Assembly (NCBI GenBank): GCA_016937345.1
Contig: JAFGWE010000037.1
Location: 1-63,569, forward strand
Source of the DNA: Methanomicrobiaceae archaeon
GTDB lineage: Archaea; Halobacteriota; Methanomicrobia; Methanomicrobiales; Methanomicrobiaceae
Length of the DNA: 63,569 bases
Direction of reading: 5' to 3'
In this document: one piece after another, positions 1 to 8,775 of the stretch
Layout: the number at the start of each line of letters is the position of its first letter
Position numbering within the stretch: position 1 is the first letter of the stretch
Notes under the pieces: model-generated
Told to the model about the DNA's origin: nothing
The model's input: only the letters and a program-made list of their open reading frames with translations
Database searches by the model: none
Made by a program: the position numbers and the translations under genes

Positions 1-2
1 TA

Positions 3-41
3 AATGTACCTGAAGATGTCTTGAAAAATGGGACTGACTGA
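3..41 (+). CDS. Possible C-terminal end of a gene starting left of the window
   Basis: An open frame of 12 codons runs from the window edge to TGA at 39-41 on the plus strand. It would be the tail of a gene convergent with alba. Nothing in so few residues identifies a family, so this is only a possibility. Confidence 0.2.
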   Translation, partial: NVPEDVLKNGTD

Positions 42-143
42 TTTTAGAGTTAATTTTATATGCAAAAAGGCTGGTTGGACAAACTCATTTTTAATAACTA
101 TTGAATATCTCTGATAATATCAGGAATTAAAAAGAAAAATTTT

Positions 144-413
144 TTAGATCTTTGTTAGTATGATTTCGATACTTGAAACATTTGTTTTGCCGCTTTCAGT
201 ATCAACCATTTCAGTAGATGTTTCAATACCTGATTTCTTTACATCCTCTAGAAAACGGTTTAGAGCAATCTCTGTTGTGTCAACTGCACGTGAGATGGCC
301 TTTCCCCGTGCTTTTACTGAGACTTCTTCAGCCCCCTGATTGAATTGTGTAACAACTGCAAGAACATAGTTCATAACAGGTTTATTTCCAACGAATACTG
401 TATTGTCTGACAA
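144..413 (-). CDS. albA: DNA/RNA-binding chromatin protein Alba
   Basis: The 89-residue product has the length and pattern of archaeal Alba. It opens with [13 protein letters not shown], followed by a basic stretch [12 protein letters not shown] and the helix [10 protein letters not shown]. Alba dimers coat DNA and also bind RNA, and the family is abundant in archaeal chromatin. The NKP loop and the [12 protein letters not shown] region carry the conserved basic contact residues of the family. It is a single-domain protein of normal size. It lies downstream of asd on the same strand, with only about 15 bases between them, so the two could be co-transcribed. Confidence 0.95.
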   Translation of the reverse strand: MSDNTVFVGNKPVMNYVLAVVTQFNQGAEEVSVKARGKAISRAVDTTEIALNRFLEDVKKSGIETSTEMVDTESGKTNVSSIEIILTKI

Positions 414-429
414 TTTCTTTTCCCCTCCT

Positions 430-1446
430 TTAAAGATACTTTTTACTTACAATGAGTTCTGCATTAAGGACAGAAGCACCTGCCGCGCCGCGTATGGTGT
501 TATGCCCCATAGCAATAAAGCGGATTCCTTCTCGGATTCTTCCAACAGATACAGTCATTCCCCTGCCACGATTTCTGTCCAGTCTTGGTTGTGGTCTGTC
601 CTCCTGCTCAAGCAGAAGCACGGATTTTTCCGGCTGGGTGGGAAGACCTCTGAAGGGTGCCTGATAATTTCTGAAGTCATTTTTTAGCTCTTCTACAGAA
701 GCGTTGATATCCACCCATACTGCCATTGTGTGCCCGTCAATAACAGGTACACGATGACAACTCGCACTGACTGAGAATGGTGCATCAGTAATCTGTGCAC
801 CATCAAAAGTACCCATGATTTTTAAGGTTTCCATCTCCATCTTCTTCTCTTCCGAACCAATGTATGGAATGACGTTGTCATAAATTGACATTGCCGAAAC
901 TCCCTCAAAACCAGCACCTGATATTGCCTGCATAGTTGCAACACGTATATCAGATAAACCGCGATGACGAATGGGATTTAGTGCTGACACCATCATTATG
1001 GTGGAGCAGTTGGGATTGGTCACAATAAATCCGTCATTTCCTGAATCACGCTGTAAATCAATAAGGCCGAGATGATCAGGATTCACTTCCGGAACAACAA
1101 GAGGGATATTTTTACCCATCCTGTGCGAGGAAGCATTGCTGCAAACTGCAACTCCTGAATTTGAAATATCAGTTTCAAGATTTTTTGCAAGCTCGGCTGG
1201 AAGCGCTGAGAATACAAGATCCAAATCTTTTACACTGGCAACATCTGTGTTGCTCACGACAATATCACTTACAGAATCGGGAAAAGGTTCATCAAGACGC
1301 CAGTTAACTGCATCCCTGTAACACTTTCCTGCGCTGCGTTCTGATGCCGTTAATGTCTGGAGATTAAACCAGGGATGATTGGCAAGCAGCTGTACAAACC
1401 GTTGCCCTACAGCACCGGTTGCACCAAGTACTCCTACATTGATCAT
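430..1446 (-). CDS. asd: Aspartate-semialdehyde dehydrogenase
   Basis: A 338-residue enzyme that reduces aspartyl phosphate to aspartate semialdehyde, the branch point toward lysine, threonine and methionine. The N-terminus has the NADP-binding fold signature [13 protein letters not shown]. The catalytic cysteine is in TNPNCSTI, and the substrate-side motif SGAGFEGVS follows. The archaeal-type length and the C-terminal motif [17 protein letters not shown] fit the family. It heads a minus-strand run with a ferredoxin, dapB and dapA, so the block supplies the first dedicated steps of lysine synthesis. The ATG at 1446 gives the normal N-terminus. Confidence 0.96.
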   Translation of the reverse strand: MINVGVLGATGAVGQRFVQLLANHPWFNLQTLTASERSAGKCYRDAVNWRLDEPFPDSVSDIVVSNTDVASVKDLDLVFSALPAELAKNLETDISNSGVAVCSNASSHRMGKNIPLVVPEVNPDHLGLIDLQRDSGNDGFIVTNPNCSTIMMVSALNPIRHRGLSDIRVATMQAISGAGFEGVSAMSIYDNVIPYIGSEEKKMEMETLKIMGTFDGAQITDAPFSVSASCHRVPVIDGHTMAVWVDINASVEELKNDFRNYQAPFRGLPTQPEKSVLLLEQEDRPQPRLDRNRGRGMTVSVGRIREGIRFIAMGHNTIRGAAGASVLNAELIVSKKYL

Positions 1447-1507
1447 GGATTAGAAGAGAATACGTTGAAGTAAGTATAAAATATTTGTTTATTTATTTTA
1501 TACTGGT

Positions 1508-1681
1508 TTATTCCATGTGAATGGCTTCAGCAGGACATTCGTCCACGCATGCCTCACAGTCTACACACATATCTGCCTCGACAAAAGCTATTCCGTCTTT
1601 CATTGAAATTGCTTCAGAAGGGCATACGTCCACACAGGTTTCACATCCTGTGCATGAATCTGCGTTTACTACTGCTACCAT
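1508..1681 (-). CDS. Small 2[4Fe-4S] ferredoxin
   Basis: A 57-residue protein with two complete CxxCxxCxxxCP motifs: cysteines 10, 13, 16 and 20, then 39, 42, 45 and 49. Each set binds one [4Fe-4S] cluster, so this is a bacterial-type dicluster ferredoxin carrying low-potential electrons in the cytoplasm. Start ATG is at 1681 and stop TAA at 1508. It sits alone between asd and dapB on the same strand. Which oxidoreductase it serves cannot be told from position; the neighbouring lysine enzymes use NAD(P)H and do not need it. Confidence 0.93.
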   Translation of the reverse strand: MVAVVNADSCTGCETCVDVCPSEAISMKDGIAFVEADMCVDCEACVDECPAEAIHME

Positions 1682-1761
1682 AGTTAAATCCTCGGATTTA
1701 GGTCGGCAGTTAAACTAAAATAGATTTCGATTTTTTCAGAATATAGTGGTTAAAAATAAAA

Positions 1762-2529
1762 TTATTTTTTGAAACCCAAAACATCATCCATTGAATAGAT
1801 GCCCGGAGGTTTTTCATGCACCCATGATATAGACCGGATAACTCCGTGGGCAAATACAAGTCTGTCATATGCGCGATGTGTAAGCTCAATTACCTCATCG
1901 TTTCCGGCAAACATGACTTTATGATCCCCGATTATATCTCCGCCGCGAATAACATGGACTCCTATTTCGTTGCCGCGCTCACCGACCATTCCTTCACGCC
2001 CGTACATCTCCTGACGGTCGCCTGCTTCTTCTTTAATGATATTAAGAATTGTTTTGGCAGTTCCGCTGGGCGCATCCTTTTTAAAATGGTGGTGTGCTTC
2101 AATAACTTCGATATCGTAGCTCTTTAGCTGCTTTGCGGCTTCTCTTATAAGATGCCAGAATATATTTACGCCAAGACTGAAGTTGCTGGAGATTACTGCA
2201 GGTATATTTCCATTTATGGCGGCTTCAAGTTCTTTTCTTTGTTCTTCAGAAAAGCCGGTGGTTCCGACAAGAACAGCAACACCGTTTCTTGAAGCTGCTT
2301 TTATATTTTCAACCGCAGCATGTGCTATTGTGAAGTCTATTAAAACATCCGGCTTTTTTTCTTTTAAAAATTCATCAATTCTTCCTGATTCATAGACTTC
2401 TGCGCCGTAAAAAGAACCGGATTTAAGATCTATGCCCCCTACAAGCTCCAAATCCGGGGATTCATTAACAAGACCTCCGATTTTTGTGCCCATCCTGCCG
2501 AGTGCGCCGCAAATACCAACTTTAATCAT
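1762..2529 (-). CDS. dapB: 4-hydroxy-tetrahydrodipicolinate reductase
   Basis: The 255-residue product has the N-terminal nucleotide-binding motif GICGALGRMGTKI. It also has the DapB signature: VLVGTTGF, SSNFSLGVN, and the catalytic block EAHHHFKKDAPSGTAK. It reduces the dapA product with NAD(P)H in lysine and diaminopimelate synthesis. Its first bases overlap the end of dapA by 8 nt, so translation of the two genes is probably coupled. Length and all key residues are normal. Confidence 0.96.
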   Translation of the reverse strand: MIKVGICGALGRMGTKIGGLVNESPDLELVGGIDLKSGSFYGAEVYESGRIDEFLKEKKPDVLIDFTIAHAAVENIKAASRNGVAVLVGTTGFSEEQRKELEAAINGNIPAVISSNFSLGVNIFWHLIREAAKQLKSYDIEVIEAHHHFKKDAPSGTAKTILNIIKEEAGDRQEMYGREGMVGERGNEIGVHVIRGGDIIGDHKVMFAGNDEVIELTHRAYDRLVFAHGVIRSISWVHEKPPGIYSMDDVLGFKK

Positions 2530-3397
2530 ATCTGGCCAAAACCTCCCTTAAAGTACTGATCTTTCCTTTATCAAGTGCATCAAGAGGAAGCCTGAGAGGC
2601 CCTGCAGCCATACCTCTGATTCCTACAGCCTCTTTCACAGGGATTGGATTTGTATCAATGAACATTGCCCTGAATAGGGGTGAGAGGGAATAGTGAATAT
2701 TCCTCGCCTCTTCAAGATTGCCGGATTTAAACATTTCATACATTTTGACCATTTTTTCAGGTTCAATATTTGCAGTGACACTGATAACTCCTCCGCCGCC
2801 AAGCGCAAGTACGGGAAGAGTCATTGCATCATCGCCTGAAATCAAATTAAAATCAAGGTCTCTTGTCTCTTCAATTATAGCTGATATCTGAACAATATCT
2901 CCGCTGGCCTCTTTTACACCAACAATACCCGGATGTTCTGCAAGTTCTGTTATCAGATCAGGTAAAAGATTTTGTCCAGTTCTCCCCGGAACATTGTAAA
3001 TAACGATAGGAATATCCAGGTCGGCTAACTTTTCATAATGTTTTATAAGGCCGGAACGGTTAGGCTTGTTGTAATAAGGGCTTAAAACAAGGGCTCCATC
3101 TGCACCAAGATCCTTCGCAGCTTTTGTGAAACGTACTGCTTCTGCTGTATTGTTGGAACCAGTGCCTGCAAGGACAGGAACACGGCCATTGGAAATTTCA
3201 ACGGCTTTTCTAATGACTTCTTCGTGCTCTTCAAAAGTAAGTGTTGCTGATTCGCCTGTGGAACCGCATGGAACAATTCCATGCACGCCACTGGATATAA
3301 GAAAGTCAATGTTGGATTTTAGACCTTCCAGGTCCAGATCCCTTTGCTGATTATCCTTAAAAGGAGTGATTAATGCTGGATAGACTCCCTCAAACAT
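2522..3397 (-). CDS. dapA: 4-hydroxy-tetrahydrodipicolinate synthase
   Basis: A 291-residue class I aldolase that condenses pyruvate with aspartate semialdehyde. Visible signatures are the GSTGESATL loop near residue 45, the catalytic tyrosine in YNVPGRTG near residue 135, and the Schiff-base lysine in GVKEASGD near residue 160. The length matches the family. It overlaps dapB, and rps17e ends just upstream, so all three may share one transcript. Confidence 0.96.
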   Translation of the reverse strand: MFEGVYPALITPFKDNQQRDLDLEGLKSNIDFLISSGVHGIVPCGSTGESATLTFEEHEEVIRKAVEISNGRVPVLAGTGSNNTAEAVRFTKAAKDLGADGALVLSPYYNKPNRSGLIKHYEKLADLDIPIVIYNVPGRTGQNLLPDLITELAEHPGIVGVKEASGDIVQISAIIEETRDLDFNLISGDDAMTLPVLALGGGGVISVTANIEPEKMVKMYEMFKSGNLEEARNIHYSLSPLFRAMFIDTNPIPVKEAVGIRGMAAGPLRLPLDALDKGKISTLREVLARYD

Positions 3398-3403
3398 AAA
3401 AAA

Positions 3404-3595
3404 TTATATGGATTTTCTTCTATTTACCTTTCTTGTAATTGATCCTGCAACTCTGTTGCGGACCGACTTTGAACCAATAACTGCCACTTCATCAACAGCA
3501 AGCTTGTTTTCATCGAAATCCTTTGTAAATTTGTCTCCGTGTTTGGAAAGCAGTTCTAGGCTAAGTGCCTTTATGTATGTTGGTTTAATTCCCAT
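3404..3595 (-). CDS. rps17e: 30S ribosomal protein S17e
   Basis: A 63-residue basic protein, the usual size for archaeal S17e. It starts MGIKPTYIKALSLELL and contains the family stretch NRVAGSITRKV. It is part of the small ribosomal subunit and occurs only in archaea and eukaryotes. It sits between dapA and the ThiN-domain gene with very short gaps, which points to one operon. Confidence 0.95.
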   Translation of the reverse strand: MGIKPTYIKALSLELLSKHGDKFTKDFDENKLAVDEVAVIGSKSVRNRVAGSITRKVNRRKSI

Positions 3596-3607
3596 TTTTA
3601 CTACCCA

Positions 3608-4177
3608 TTAGTTTTTATTATTTATGCGCTCGGCTATCATAATAATATTATTGACAATTGTCAGAGGATCAACTCCTAAAATTCTTATCAGTGGTTCTTT
3701 TCCTTGTGCTCCGCGATCATAAATGATATCCGGCACATCATCTTCTTCGCAGCAGAAAGCAACGCCCCAGTCCATGGTACTGATACCCGCAGGCTCTTTT
3801 TCTCTGTTAAAACTTCTGACTTCCATAAGCAAATCTTCTGCTTTTAGTATTATTTGTTCAGAAAACCGGATAATTGCAGCACTTCTGATATCTGAGTCAA
3901 ACTTCATTGCAGTAAGTACAATTCCTGCAATATCACTGTCTGCGCCAAAGTTTATTTCACCTGTCTGACATATTTCATTTTTTATTCGTTTAATTCTGCC
4001 ATTTATAGCAGCAATATCTGAAGATAAACGCGCATTCGGAATTGCATAAACGATGTTCATGCCCGCATCGGGTATGAATGATACAGGCATTAATTGTTTT
4101 AATTTCTCTGTTGCAGAGGCAAGTTCTCTTACCACTTTTTCCTTCTCTTCAAATGTCATGATATTCTGCCGCACCAT
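3608..4177 (-). CDS. Stand-alone ThiN-domain protein (thiamine-phosphate synthase family)
   Basis: About 189 residues covering one ThiN domain. The family signature is visible: TMDWG near residue 140 and the C-terminal block YDRGAQGKEPLIRILGVDP. ThiN is known as the C-terminal thiamine-phosphate synthase part of ThiDN fusions and as the ligand domain of ThiR repressors. Here neither a ThiD kinase domain nor an HTH domain is attached, so it may act as the synthase alone or as a binding protein. I prefer ATG at 4177; a TTG at 4183 would add two residues. A TATA-like GATATAATT lies about 35 bases upstream. Confidence 0.8.
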   Translation of the reverse strand: MVRQNIMTFEEKEKVVRELASATEKLKQLMPVSFIPDAGMNIVYAIPNARLSSDIAAINGRIKRIKNEICQTGEINFGADSDIAGIVLTAMKFDSDIRSAAIIRFSEQIILKAEDLLMEVRSFNREKEPAGISTMDWGVAFCCEEDDVPDIIYDRGAQGKEPLIRILGVDPLTIVNNIIMIAERINNKN

Positions 4178-4290
4178 TATCAATGATCAATGCTTTTTAC
4201 TTCTCTAATTATATCTGATGATAAAAAAGTAAGTATGTAACATTTTCTAAAGGGATAGTGCTTTACATAATAAGGATTAAAACAGTTTCC

Positions 4291-4467
4291 ATGAATTCAG
4301 TGGTTCTGGACTGTGCAACGGCAGCAATCAGTATTGTAATTTTTATTCTGTCACTTTTGATATTGCCTGCATTTTTACCTGCGGGCCTTGCAACCCTTGC
4401 TGCAATAATTCTTTTTATAATAGTAATGAGCGGCGGCGGTTATTACATAAGCAAAAATCCAATTTAA
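4291..4467 (+). CDS. Small two-helix membrane protein
   Basis: A 58-residue protein on the strand opposite to its neighbours. Two hydrophobic spans fill it: about residues 8-27 (rich in Ile, Leu and Ser) and 30-48, ending in a glycine-rich turn and SKNPI. A GTG at 4258 in the same frame would add 11 residues. No family is recognised. Composition and the two clear helices make a real gene likely, but function is unknown. Confidence 0.6.
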   Translation: MNSVVLDCATAAISIVIFILSLLILPAFLPAGLATLAAIILFIIVMSGGGYYISKNPI

Positions 4468-4523
4468 AATTATATAATTTTTCAGTCCAAAAAAATAAAT
4501 TTAAAAAAACAGTTGTCTGTTTT

Positions 4524-5612
4524 TTATTTTTCAACAGAGCTGTCTTTGTGATTATTTTTCTTGGTTAAAACTTCAGTTCTATTTTTATTAGTCTCTGATT
4601 CAACTGTCTTTTTAAAAGAATCCTCTTTTTTCTTTTTAATCTTATAATAGCTGAGTGGGTGAGCAATATTTTTGTTTTTGCACAATGAATCTGCGTTTAC
4701 ACACAGGCCATAGGTCTTCATTGTTGCACATCCGGGTGGTGTATATTCCGTACCACTTCGGCCGGATATATGCTCAACCTGATACAGGGTCTTGTCTACG
4801 TCAAAATCTGGTGCACGTGTATATACTTCCACTATACCTGTTGTATCCATGCCGATTGTGTGCATAAACGCTGTTAATGAGAATCTTGCAGTATGTGGTA
4901 TGTTTGTTCCTGCAGAAACAGCGTTAATTATGGCCTTCATACAGGGGGGAAATGCACTTTCATTCACTTCCCCAAACTGTTCCATCAGTTTTTCCTGATA
5001 TGCCCTGGAGATCTCCCCGACCATTGACTGAAGAAGGCTGCATATGCTGTCTCCTACCGGAAGCGGAAGCTGCTTATGAAGAACCGATCTAATTCTCTCT
5101 TTTAACAGCTCTTCTGATTCTTCTCTTTTGATAGAAACATATCCTTCATTAACATCGCGGTTGACAAGCTGCCACCTTGCATCGCGAAGGTTGGGAACAA
5201 GTTCGATATAATCAGGTACTTTTATTCTTCTGCTTTCCAGGTCGATTCCCATGCTTATGGCAACATAGTCTTTTTTTTCGGGTTTTTCTGTCTGAAGAAA
5301 AAATGCAGCCCTTTCGGATTCATACCTGCATAATTTATCATTCATCTGTCTTTCTTTCATACATGAGACTACAAGTCGTGATATTGCATATGAAAGAATT
5401 TCAGCTTCGGGATTATCCTGACGGTCGTCTTCAAAGATATAATTATTATTTAAAGCAGAATTGATTCGGGATATTGCCTTTGCTGAAATTTTTTTCCCAA
5501 ATTCGCTTTTAATAAAATTTTCAACGGAATATGCCCTGTCGTTGACCAGACTCTGTGCTTCTTTTAAAAAAGGATATTTTGCGAGGTCTTTTTTATCAAA
5601 TTCAACTGGCAT
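4524..5612 (-). CDS. priL: DNA primase large subunit PriL
   Basis: A 362-residue archaeal primase large subunit, partner of the PriS catalytic subunit in making RNA/DNA primers. The C-terminal iron-sulfur region has four cysteines in the right order: FPPCMKAI, then GCATM, YGLC and DSLC within about 110 residues. An alternative ATG at 5639 lies inside pcn. The ATG at 5612 starts right after the pcn stop and gives MPVEFDKKDLAKYPFL, the better N-terminus. It is very probably co-transcribed with pcn. The C-terminal tail after the last cysteine is lysine-rich and poorly conserved. Confidence 0.92.
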   Translation of the reverse strand: MPVEFDKKDLAKYPFLKEAQSLVNDRAYSVENFIKSEFGKKISAKAISRINSALNNNYIFEDDRQDNPEAEILSYAISRLVVSCMKERQMNDKLCRYESERAAFFLQTEKPEKKDYVAISMGIDLESRRIKVPDYIELVPNLRDARWQLVNRDVNEGYVSIKREESEELLKERIRSVLHKQLPLPVGDSICSLLQSMVGEISRAYQEKLMEQFGEVNESAFPPCMKAIINAVSAGTNIPHTARFSLTAFMHTIGMDTTGIVEVYTRAPDFDVDKTLYQVEHISGRSGTEYTPPGCATMKTYGLCVNADSLCKNKNIAHPLSYYKIKKKKEDSFKKTVESETNKNRTEVLTKKNNHKDSSVEK

Positions 5613-5613
5613 A

Positions 5614-6357
5614 TTAGTCTGCTTCAATGCGTGGTGCAAGTAGATATTCTACTCTTCCGTTGCCATCGGCGATGTTAAATGCAAATTTGACCGGATGATC
5701 TATTCCAATCTGAATTTCAACCTCTTCAGCCCTGCTCATAACACGCCCCATATCTTTTAAATAATCAAGAGAAAAGAGTGATCGCGCTTCTGTTGATACA
5801 AATGATTTTAGATCGCTCTTTTTTATTTCAAGATTTATATGATCTGTATCGCCGTCAGCCTCCATATAGAAAGTTTCTGTTTCAGGATTGATACCAAATG
5901 CAATCTTATCAGACACTAGTGCTGCTGCTTTTATTGCATTATTCAGCTGCGCGCCTGAAATCACTACTTTGCCGGGCAACTGTATTGTTGGCATATTCGG
6001 ATCCTTTCTGACTGTATTTACATCCAGAAGAGCTATTGAGTATTTATATCCGCCAAATGCCATCTCAAGTTTGTAGCCGTCTTCCGGTAGTTCCAAAGAT
6101 AATGCATCATCTTTACCCATCATTCCGACGATGTTTTTCATCTTGTTGATGTCAATCCCGATAACATTCTCACCTGACTGATATGCGGAGAATGCATTCT
6201 GAGAAAGTTCAAGTGATATCATAGCCACATTTGCTGTGTCAACAGCGCGAATTCTGAATCCTTCTTCATTTATATTCATCCGGCATTCAGTTACTATTGC
6301 CGCGATAACATCGATTGTTTCCCTAAAAATTTCTGTATCAATAGTTGCCTTTAACAT
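5614..6357 (-). CDS. pcn: DNA polymerase sliding clamp (PCNA)
   Basis: A 247-residue PCNA with the expected two-lobe fold. It starts MLKATIDTEIFRETIDVI and carries GFRIRAVDTANVAMISLEL, the interdomain region near residues 115-130, and a C-terminus ending YLLAPRIEAD. The ring clamps DNA and tethers polymerases and repair factors. It is the first gene of a pcn-priL unit. The upstream region contains the left provirus attachment site, so the virus sits in the promoter-side intergenic space of this essential gene without cutting it. Confidence 0.96.
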   Translation of the reverse strand: MLKATIDTEIFRETIDVIAAIVTECRMNINEEGFRIRAVDTANVAMISLELSQNAFSAYQSGENVIGIDINKMKNIVGMMGKDDALSLELPEDGYKLEMAFGGYKYSIALLDVNTVRKDPNMPTIQLPGKVVISGAQLNNAIKAAALVSDKIAFGINPETETFYMEADGDTDHINLEIKKSDLKSFVSTEARSLFSLDYLKDMGRVMSRAEEVEIQIGIDHPVKFAFNIADGNGRVEYLLAPRIEAD

Positions 6358-6697
6358 CTATTTACCCCGTTTATGCTTTACATATTTAAGCGTAGATATT
6401 TATAATTCGACTCATTTCCTAAAATTTATCATAACAGAAATGCTTTTTCACATTGTGTTACAAAATCCCGGAAAGATTTTTTATGATTTAGTTATCAGAT
6501 AACTGGTAGCACTGATAATTTATCATATTTACTTATATCTAACTCTATTATAAACTATATAAGCATAATTTTTGACCAACTTGATATTATCAAGATTTCG
6601 GTCTCATCATTTATATCTTATGTATTTGTGGGATTTATTACTTTCACATTGCGTGCCGCTATTCTATTAATGCTCAACAATATACGGGTGGCTTGTC
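6358..6697. promoter_or_regulatory. Divergent intergenic region between pcn and integrase, holding attL
   Basis: A 340-bp AT-rich stretch with no gene. Left of the attachment core it should carry the host pcn promoter (ATTATAAATATC on the minus strand near 6395). Right of it the DNA is viral and carries the promoter of the integrase. A block TCTCATCATTTATA at 6602-6615 recurs with one mismatch at 50418-50431 beside the right attachment site, and could be a recombinase arm site. Confidence 0.5.
6554..6573. other. Left attachment site (attL core)
   Basis: The 15 bases ATAAGCATAATTTTT at 6559-6573 recur exactly at 50383-50397. Extending left to 6554 gives 19 of 20 matches. The two copies bracket the integrase and all viral genes and lie 43.8 kb apart. 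No tRNA gene is visible here. The exact crossover point inside the repeat cannot be read from one sequence. Confidence 0.65.
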
Positions 6698-7855
6698 ATG
6701 GAACCTGAATTGCTGCCATCTGAATATCTTGATTTCTACAACAAGAAATCATCCAGATACAACAACCAGCTAGCACTCAAAAAATACTTGGAGGTTGTTA
6801 CAGGAAATGTTGTTGAGGATCTTGATTCGGCCTGGTGTCAATATCTGCAGAATCCAGAGACTAAGATTTCGACAGATCTTCTAAAATATGACGCACTTTG
6901 TAAATCTAGAAATTATACTCCAAATACAATTATACAGTATTTGTCGGCCGTTGAAAGATATCTTCGGGATGGGTGTAACTTTGAGCTATCCCATCGGCAA
7001 AAAAGAATGCGAAAAAACCGGCTGCCAAAACGAGTAAATATTACTCGTGATATTGCACTAGACTCAGAGATGATAAAACAGATAATTTCAGGTGCTGATG
7101 CAAGATTAAGAGCCGAGATTCTCATAGGATGCAGCGGTGGATTGCGAATAAGTGAGATTGTCGGATTCCGGATATCAGATATAGATCTAACTAAATCTCC
7201 TGTTGAACTTTTTATCACTGCCAATGTTGCCAAAAATGGTATTGCAAGATTAACATACATATCAGACGAAGCAGCTGATGCTGTTAAAGCATGGCTGAAA
7301 ATCCGTGAAATGTCTATGCAGAGTTCTGCAAGCAGGATAAAAAATTACAGCTTAAATAATGAGTCATTGTTCCCTTATTCAAAATTTAATGAGATATTCA
7401 GGCTTAATAAGAGACTGAAAGATATTGGAATGTATTCCCGCGATGAAAATACTGGAAGAAGTAAAATAACATTTCATTCGTTCCGAAAGTTCTTCACATC
7501 GCAGTTTAAACTGGCAGGCAATCCCACAGTTGCAGAGGCTCTTACCGGCCATGAAGGATATCTCGATGCATCTTACAGGAGGATCCCTGAGGCAGAGATG
7601 CAGGCCGAATATCTGAAGGCCATGCCTCGTCTGATGATCCATGTTCCGGAGGATTACTATAAGATCAAAGTCGAGCAGGCCTCAGAGATAGCAAAATTGC
7701 AGATATCTGCAGCAGATCAACAGCATGTAATCAACCAACTCCTTGACGAACTCCGACAATTGCGAAAGCAGCAGGAAATAATGAGTATTACTGGAGGGAT
7801 TGTCCCTCGCAGGAGCAATACAATCCTACAGAATGATGAATATGAGGGGGCGTAA
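6698..7855 (+). CDS. int: Tyrosine recombinase / integrase
   Basis: A 385-residue integrase that joins viral and host DNA at the attachment sites. The N-terminal SAM-like arm spans roughly residues 5-110. The catalytic domain has R150 in GGLRISE, K179 in AKNG, H260-x-x-R263 in FHSFRKF, H285 in TGHEG and the nucleophile Y293 in SYRR. The last 60 residues look coiled-coil and may aid oligomerisation. It is the leftmost gene inside the repeats and converges on the viral late region, the usual place for a provirus integrase. All catalytic residues are present, so it may be active. Confidence 0.93.
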   Translation: MEPELLPSEYLDFYNKKSSRYNNQLALKKYLEVVTGNVVEDLDSAWCQYLQNPETKISTDLLKYDALCKSRNYTPNTIIQYLSAVERYLRDGCNFELSHRQKRMRKNRLPKRVNITRDIALDSEMIKQIISGADARLRAEILIGCSGGLRISEIVGFRISDIDLTKSPVELFITANVAKNGIARLTYISDEAADAVKAWLKIREMSMQSSASRIKNYSLNNESLFPYSKFNEIFRLNKRLKDIGMYSRDENTGRSKITFHSFRKFFTSQFKLAGNPTVAEALTGHEGYLDASYRRIPEAEMQAEYLKAMPRLMIHVPEDYYKIKVEQASEIAKLQISAADQQHVINQLLDELRQLRKQQEIMSITGGIVPRRSNTILQNDEYEGA

Positions 7856-7873
7856 AAAAAGAGATTTTGAAAG

Positions 7874-8719
7874 TCATCCTAAAGTGACTTTGATCGAGAC
7901 ATGATCGCTCCACGGAGTGATATCATCGGAAAGGAAATACCACTTCCCACCTTCAGCAAGAGCAACAACGAGATCAAAGTTCCCCTCTCCATGCTGTACT
8001 TCCTGAATGACCTCTTTCGGGATCTGGAAGTCATAAGTCGGGAAAGATATATCGTTCTTCGCCTGATCCATGTCGTTCGCTTTGAAGTCACAGATCTTCT
8101 TCGCAACCAGTTTCCCGTCTGCAAAGATCCCGAGTGTCACTCCGCCGACTTCGACGGGTTTGACGCTCACATACAGACTACGATCTGACATCGAGTACTC
8201 CATGTCAGTATCCTGACGCTGCGGTACATTGCTTGCGGAACTGGCAATTCCACCCCACACCCTGAAGATCTCTCCTTTACCTGCATCGACTGTCGTTGAG
8301 ATCATCGGAGCATCAAGGCCGGTGATTGCATCAATCGCACCATTAAGGATTGTGTAAGTCCCTTTAGATGTTGCAAGATCATAACATGACACTGGTGGGA
8401 CTGCTCCTTCTTTTTCGTCAATAACATTTCTCAGCTTTGCCTTCTCTACAGTCCCGAGGTTTGCAGATATGATCTGCCATGTAGTCGGAGACATCTTCCA
8501 GGCATCAGGTGTATCATTCAGTTCTTCCGGGACTGTGACCATCGTTGATGAACGACTCATAGACGCCTTGAGGTTTGCAATTCCATTCGTTGCGACAGAG
8601 AGTGCCTGACCGATACCATACTTCTTATAAGTCTGATATATTGCTGCACATGTCGCAAAGAGAGTTGTTAACACTCCTATCGGGTTAGACAGGAATGCAG
8701 TCATCAAATCTGCTTCCAT
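7874..8719 (-). CDS. Provirus protein with N-terminal membrane helix, end of late region
   Basis: A 281-residue protein of unknown family. A hydrophobic stretch at about residues 7-27 (LSNPIGVLTTLFATCAAIYQ) could anchor it in the membrane; the rest is soluble, with beta-rich motifs toward the C-terminus. It is the last gene of the leftward late region and has its own copy of the late promoter, with the TATA part about 30 nt before ATG 8719. A host-surface, exit or minor virion role is possible, but nothing in the sequence proves one. Confidence 0.65.
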   Translation of the reverse strand: MEADLMTAFLSNPIGVLTTLFATCAAIYQTYKKYGIGQALSVATNGIANLKASMSRSSTMVTVPEELNDTPDAWKMSPTTWQIISANLGTVEKAKLRNVIDEKEGAVPPVSCYDLATSKGTYTILNGAIDAITGLDAPMISTTVDAGKGEIFRVWGGIASSASNVPQRQDTDMEYSMSDRSLYVSVKPVEVGGVTLGIFADGKLVAKKICDFKANDMDQAKNDISFPTYDFQIPKEVIQEVQHGEGNFDLVVALAEGGKWYFLSDDITPWSDHVSIKVTLG

Positions 8720-8744
8720 ATGGATCAGAGGTCGCTACTAAGAA

Positions 8745-8763
8745 GATATAAAAAAATGTCAGG
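8745..8763 (-). promoter_or_regulatory. Late promoter copy 12 (281-residue gene)
   Basis: Minus strand CCTGACATTTTTTTATATC. The TGAC block is kept, and the TATA centre is about 30 nt from ATG 8719. Confidence 0.6.
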
Positions 8764-8775
8764 ATTGAGAGGTTA

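Noticed and set aside
6541-6620. tRNA gene as integration target
   Set aside because: Neither the left nor the right repeat can fold into a tRNA, and no T-loop signature is present nearby.
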